Assembly (NCBI GenBank): GCA_033239125.1
Contig: BSWB01000008.1
Span: 16,832,001-16,896,000 of the forward strand
Source: Fagopyrum homotropicum
Taxonomy: Eukaryota > Streptophyta > Magnoliopsida > Caryophyllales > Polygonaceae
DNA length: 64,000 bases
Direction of reading: 5' to 3'
Shown: positions 59,375 to 64,000 of the stretch, piece by piece
Layout: each line of letters begins with the position of its first letter
Numbering within the stretch: the first letter of the stretch is position 1
Made by a program: the position numbers and the translations under genes
Notes under the pieces: generated by a model
The model's database searches: none
Seen by the model: only the letters and a program-made list of their open reading frames with translations
What the model was told of the DNA's origin: nothing

Positions 59375-62300
59375 CTAGCGTATAGCCCGCACCTTGTGCG
59401 GGTATCTTTATAATATTAGTTGTGCGAACTAAAGATATATTTATGAAATTTTATAATAATAATTCGGATTTGATTATTCTCTAAACGAAAAAATAGTCAC
59501 AAATAAAGACCTTCTTATTATTCTACACTTCATACATTTAATCATTATACAATGCACAACTCCGGTATAGACTTATAACTAAATTACTTTAATATATTGT
59601 AATTATCTAAATGGAACAAAAAATATAATTTTGTAAAAAAAAAAGAATTTTAAACGAAATGTGTGATAAACAATAAAATAAAAACTGAAAGTTTTTTTAA
59701 AAAAAAACACACTAAAATTGAAATAAAGTTTAAAAATACTACAAAAGCAAAAATCAATTATTGGATGAACGAAATTTAAAATCTGGAACTTTATTCTTGT
59801 AACAACCGACATAATATAAAATAAATACCCGTATTTTATGATTAAAAACATAATAGGACAACAGAAAAAAAAAAGATACCCGTATAGTAATATTTTTATT
59901 AAAAAAATACATTTTCAATAAATACGTTACGTTTAAAAAATCAGAATCTAAAAATTTGTAAATTAAAAAACAATTTATAGATGACGATAAAAAATTCTAT
60001 AATATAAAATAAACAAAATCTCATACAATAACGGATAAATAAATATTAATTTATGGAGACAATTATAAACGCTTTTCAAGTTCTCAAAGCACCAGTCTTA
60101 CTTTATAATCGATGTGGGATAGCAAATTTGCTATAAACAGTAAGTAAACGACCCATAAAAAAGTAGGTCAACGACCCATAAAACTTATATTAATCCGTTA
60201 TGAATAAAAATTATAGCTCAACTTAGCCAAAAAGCCAAGAAATATATCATTTGTTTAATCTTCAACATCCATTATTAACCTTTATTTATACAAGTTCTCA
60301 AACCATCAGTATTAGTAGGTCAACGACCCATATAACGAATATTAATTTATGAATAAAAATTATACTTCAACTTAGCCAAAAATACAAACAATCTATATTA
60401 AACCTCTATTTATACAAGTGAAAACCAATGTGGCTAAGCAAAAAATCGATGAAAATACTTAGCGACCCACAAAACAGTAGGGCAACGACCCACAAAACAG
60501 TAGGCCAACGACCCACAAAACATATATTAATTTGTTATGAATAAAAATTATACCTAACTTAGGCAAAAGGCCAAAAAATGTGTGATTTGTTTAGTCTTCA
60601 AACCGGCTATTTATACAAGTTATCAAACTATCAGCCTTACTTATAATCGATGTGGAATAGGGAATTCCGTGCAATTTTTTAACGTAAATAGATTGAGCTT
60701 ATAATCCTTCAAAAATAAATTAAGAAAAAAATAAAAATCTTTTAAATTATTTAAATTTCGACGGCTTAAAAATAAAATAAATACATAAACCAAATTATTT
60801 TTAAAATATTTAGGAGATCTTGTCAGTTAAATTTACAAAATTTTGTTTTATTTTTGGATTAATAAATAAGATTTTATGGTTTAATAAGTTAGTTAAAAAA
60901 AGATTTAACCCTACAAAATTTGTGAGAATGACACGTCAACTTTAGTGTATTCTGTTTTAGTATATTGTAATTATCTAAATGGAACCCGAATTATAATTTT
61001 GTAAAAAAAAAGAATCTGAAACGAAATGTGTGATAAATAATAAAATAAAAATTGAAAGTTTTGTTTAAAAAAAATACACAAAAAACTGAAATAAAGTTTA
61101 AAAATACAAACAAAAGCAAAAACAAATTATTAGATGAACGAAATTTAAAATCTAGAACTTTATTCTTTTAACGACCGACGTAATATAAAAAGAACACTCG
61201 TATTTTATGATTAAAAAACATAATAGGACAACAAACAAAAAATGATACCCGTAGAGTAATATTTTTATTTAAAAAACATATATTTTCAATAAATCAGTTA
61301 TATTTAAAAAATCAGAATCTAAAAATTTGTAAATTAAAAAACAAGTTATATATGACGATAAAAAAATTCTATAATATAAAATTAAATAAAATATCATACA
61401 ATAACGGATAAAATAATATTAATTTTTGGAGACAATTATAAACGCTTTTCAAGTTCTCAAAGCATCAGCTTTACTTGATAATCGATGGGGGGTAGCAAAT
61501 TCGCTGAAAACAGTAAGTAAACGACCCATAAAAAAGTAGGTCAACGACCCATACAACATATATTAATCCGTTATGAATAAAAATTATAGCTCAACTTAGC
61601 TAAAAGCCAAGAAATGTATCATTTGTTTAATCTTCAATATCCGTTATTAACCTCTATTTATACAAGTTTTCAAACCATCAGTCTTAGTAGGTCAACGAAC
61701 CATATAACGGATATTAATTTATGAATAAAAATTATACTTCAACTTAGCCAAAAATCCAAACAATCTATATTAAACCTCTATTTATACAAGTAAAACCAAT
61801 GTGGGAAAGCAAAAAATCGTTAAAAATACTTAGAGACCTACAAAACAGTAGATTAACGACCCACAAAACAGTAGGCCAACGATCCACAATACAATAGGCC
61901 AACGACTCACAAAACAGATATTAATCCGTTATGAATAAAATTATACCTAACTTAGCCAAAAGTCCAAGAAATGTGTGATTTGTTTAGTCTTGAAACCGTC
62001 TATTTATACAAGTTATCAAACTACCAACCTTACTTATAATCGATGTGGGATAGGGAATTCCGTGAAATTTTTTAATATAAATAGATTGAGCTTATAATCC
62101 TTCAAAAATAAATTAAGAAAAAAATAAAAATCTTCCCAATAAATAAATTATTTAAAATCAGCTTTATTGTTTTCTTTTTAGTATAACATAGATATATATT
62201 ATTTTAATAAAGATATACTGATTTAGTGTAAAAAAATAAAGATATACTGATTTGGTTTCTATAATACTATTATTTTAATAATAAAAGATTTTATGGTTAA

Positions 62301-62386
62301 AAAATAGTGTAAAAAATAAAGATTTATTGGCTTTAATTGTGGGAGCTCCATTTAAAAAATCGCGCGTTCACAGCGCGCCACGTCAT
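59375..62386 (-). mobile_element. Helitron with internal repeats, 5' end interrupted by an LTR element
   Basis: The plus strand begins CTAGCGTATAG, then CCCGCACCTTGTGCGGG (minus-strand 3' end). The right side reaches the family's 5' region (TGGGAGCTCCA, CAGCGCGCCACGTCA) but stops at 62386 where an LTR starts, before the expected terminal TCTATTATAC. Inside are unit copies 2 (about 59385-60800) and 3 (about 60955-62160), separated by a diverged 5'-end-like sequence. Confidence 0.75.
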
Positions 62387-64000
62387 TGTAACACCCCGAT
62401 TCCGCGGGACTCGGGATGCTACGGGCGGAGACCTCACAATGGGTCCCGACCCTTAGCCTGACAACAATTTCACTGGATCTTACAACAAGACACAAATAAA
62501 GGCAAAACCGAAATTCATTTTAATGCAATGATATGAACCCCAAAAGAAAACAACGAAAGACTTCAGCCGAGATACAACGCTAAAGGCAACCGCCATACAC
62601 GCGACATACATAATACCCTAAACAATACATAAAAACAACCCCAAAACCCATCCTAAAATGTACGGACCCCGGCTGCCCACTCTTCCGGATCTCTCGGCCG
62701 CGTCCCTAACCTGCAAAACAACTACAACAATATCGGTATAAAACCGTTAGCTAGCATTCAAGGCATTAGAATCATGGTATTGCACACACACACATAGGGC
62801 ATCATAAACACACAACATGTTCCAAAACACACAATCCGGTGTATTATCTTTTTATTATTAGGTCATATCCCGTTCTAATTCAACTTCTTTTGTGACACGA
62901 GAATCTTAAAGATCTCGCCCTTGTCCCCTTTCACCATACGGGTTTGTACTTGATGCGGATCAGCATCACCAAATGGGCTGGTCGCAAGGCACCTCCCAGT
63001 CATCCCCATTTTGGACTGGACAAGCGGTCACCGCCCGTTATCATACACTTGGGCCAAATATAAACATATAAAGTCGGTGGTCCTATTACCGGTTTAGATG
63101 TTATAACATAAACAATAAACACAACATAAACAATAAACACACACCACCAAACACGCATCGAAACTAATACAGAGAATACGAGCTAAGTAAGTCCGGAGAC
63201 TTACCTGTACTAGACCAAGTCCAATCAACGATATCTCTTTACTACATATGGGTTCAGTCTCAACTGCCTGGTCATAACATGAAACTTGTATCAATAACTT
63301 ATCCAACGCCTTATAAGTTTCCACTTCTAAGATAATAACGATCGTTTGAGAGAAACACTAAACTAGCCTTACTTGACAAAAAGACGAATTTACCCCTAGA
63401 TCCGGACAACTCTAAAAGTTCTAAGAAGACTCCTAAACTTCTCCTAAACCAAACATCACTTATCCAACCCTAAAAGAAAAGAAACACTCAATCTAACTAC
63501 TCGTTACAAAACTCTAGTTATATCGGAATGTCCACTAATAACATAATTTCTTCACATACGTCCTTAATATAGCTTAAAGAACTTATACCATGATCTTGAT
63601 CCATTACTATCATTTTTTTATAACATTCCTCTTATGTTCCGAATCATAATCTACATATCCTTTACATACACAAACCTCTCCGCTATTAAGTACCACCAAC
63701 CTCGATTACAACCAACCTAACGATACTCAACAAACCTTCAATGTAATCACATCCCTACACTATATACATCATAAAACATGATTAAACTATAAATATCACC
63801 AAACTCCAAAATCAACTATTACAGAACTCACCTACTAGTTTCACAACTGAGACTGCAGAAGAATTCCGTGCAAAAGGGTTCCGGCCTTGACCGGGACAAA
63901 ACAAACACATATAGTGTTTGGCCTGGAGGAGGAGACAAACGGCGCTGGAGACGAGCATGGTGGCACCGGAGAAGACCTGGTAGCGATCGATCTCCTCGCG
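62387..64000 (-). mobile_element. LTR, left part only, cut by the window end
   Basis: Starts TGTAACACCCCGATTCCGCG after GTCAT (62382-62386, the expected target duplication). It is homologous to the LTR at 21596-24100 and, in reverse complement, to the right end of 6559-14679. It contains the shared modules (GGCTGCCCACTCTTCCGGATC, ACCGCCCGTTATCATACAC, AGCTAAGTAAGTC). Whether it is a solo LTR or a full element cannot be told from the window. Confidence 0.85.

Overview
The window is plant nuclear DNA, most likely from a eudicot. It is AT-rich and contains spliced or typically plant genes, Helitrons with CTAG ends and a 3' hairpin, and Ty3/gypsy-type LTR elements with a tRNA-iMet primer site. The species cannot be read from the sequence. 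Nothing here looks bacterial or organellar. Most of the window is nested transposable elements. Only two loci look like host genes: a ribosomal protein gene at the left edge and a pair of AT-hook (AHL) genes near 52-57 kb.

Layout. (1) 1-0.87 kb: the 5' part of a minus-strand eS8 (RPS8) gene with its promoter, cut by the window edge. Its 5' end and promoter are duplicated at 2.78-3.7 kb, where the coding part is broken. (2) 3.3-6.5 kb: AT-rich inverted repeats, a 336-bp Helitron, another Helitron end and a short tandem array. (3) 6.56-14.68 kb: a solo LTR that received two further solo-LTR-like insertions. (4) 14.7-19.36 kb: a long TA run, a complete 584-bp Helitron, other Helitron ends and an AT-rich tandem repeat. 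(5) 19.36-31.67 kb: a minus-strand LTR element with TTAAA target duplications and a nested solo LTR; its internal region has no intact gag-pol. (6) 32.35-34.12 kb: a 1.8-kb Helitron. (7) 35.25-51.05 kb: a composite LTR element flanked by AATAG. It holds a broken pol 3' end with the 3' LTR of a second family, and a young 8.65-kb element (39.79-48.44 kb) sits inside its 3' LTR. (8) 51.9-57.0 kb: a 2.3-kb-arm palindrome with one intronless AHL gene per arm, tail to tail, around a LINE reverse-transcriptase remnant. (9) 57.1-62.39 kb: three degenerate repeats of a Helitron-related unit. (10) 62.39-64 kb: the start of another LTR that interrupts the Helitron.

The nesting gives relative ages. The composite element is older (its LTRs differ clearly), the 19-31 kb element is younger (LTRs differ by roughly one percent by eye), and the element at 39.8-48.4 kb is youngest (about 14 differences over 2.17 kb). 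Insertions repeatedly hit LTRs of related families. The most notable host-side feature is the AHL palindrome, whose read-through transcript could fold into a long double-stranded RNA.
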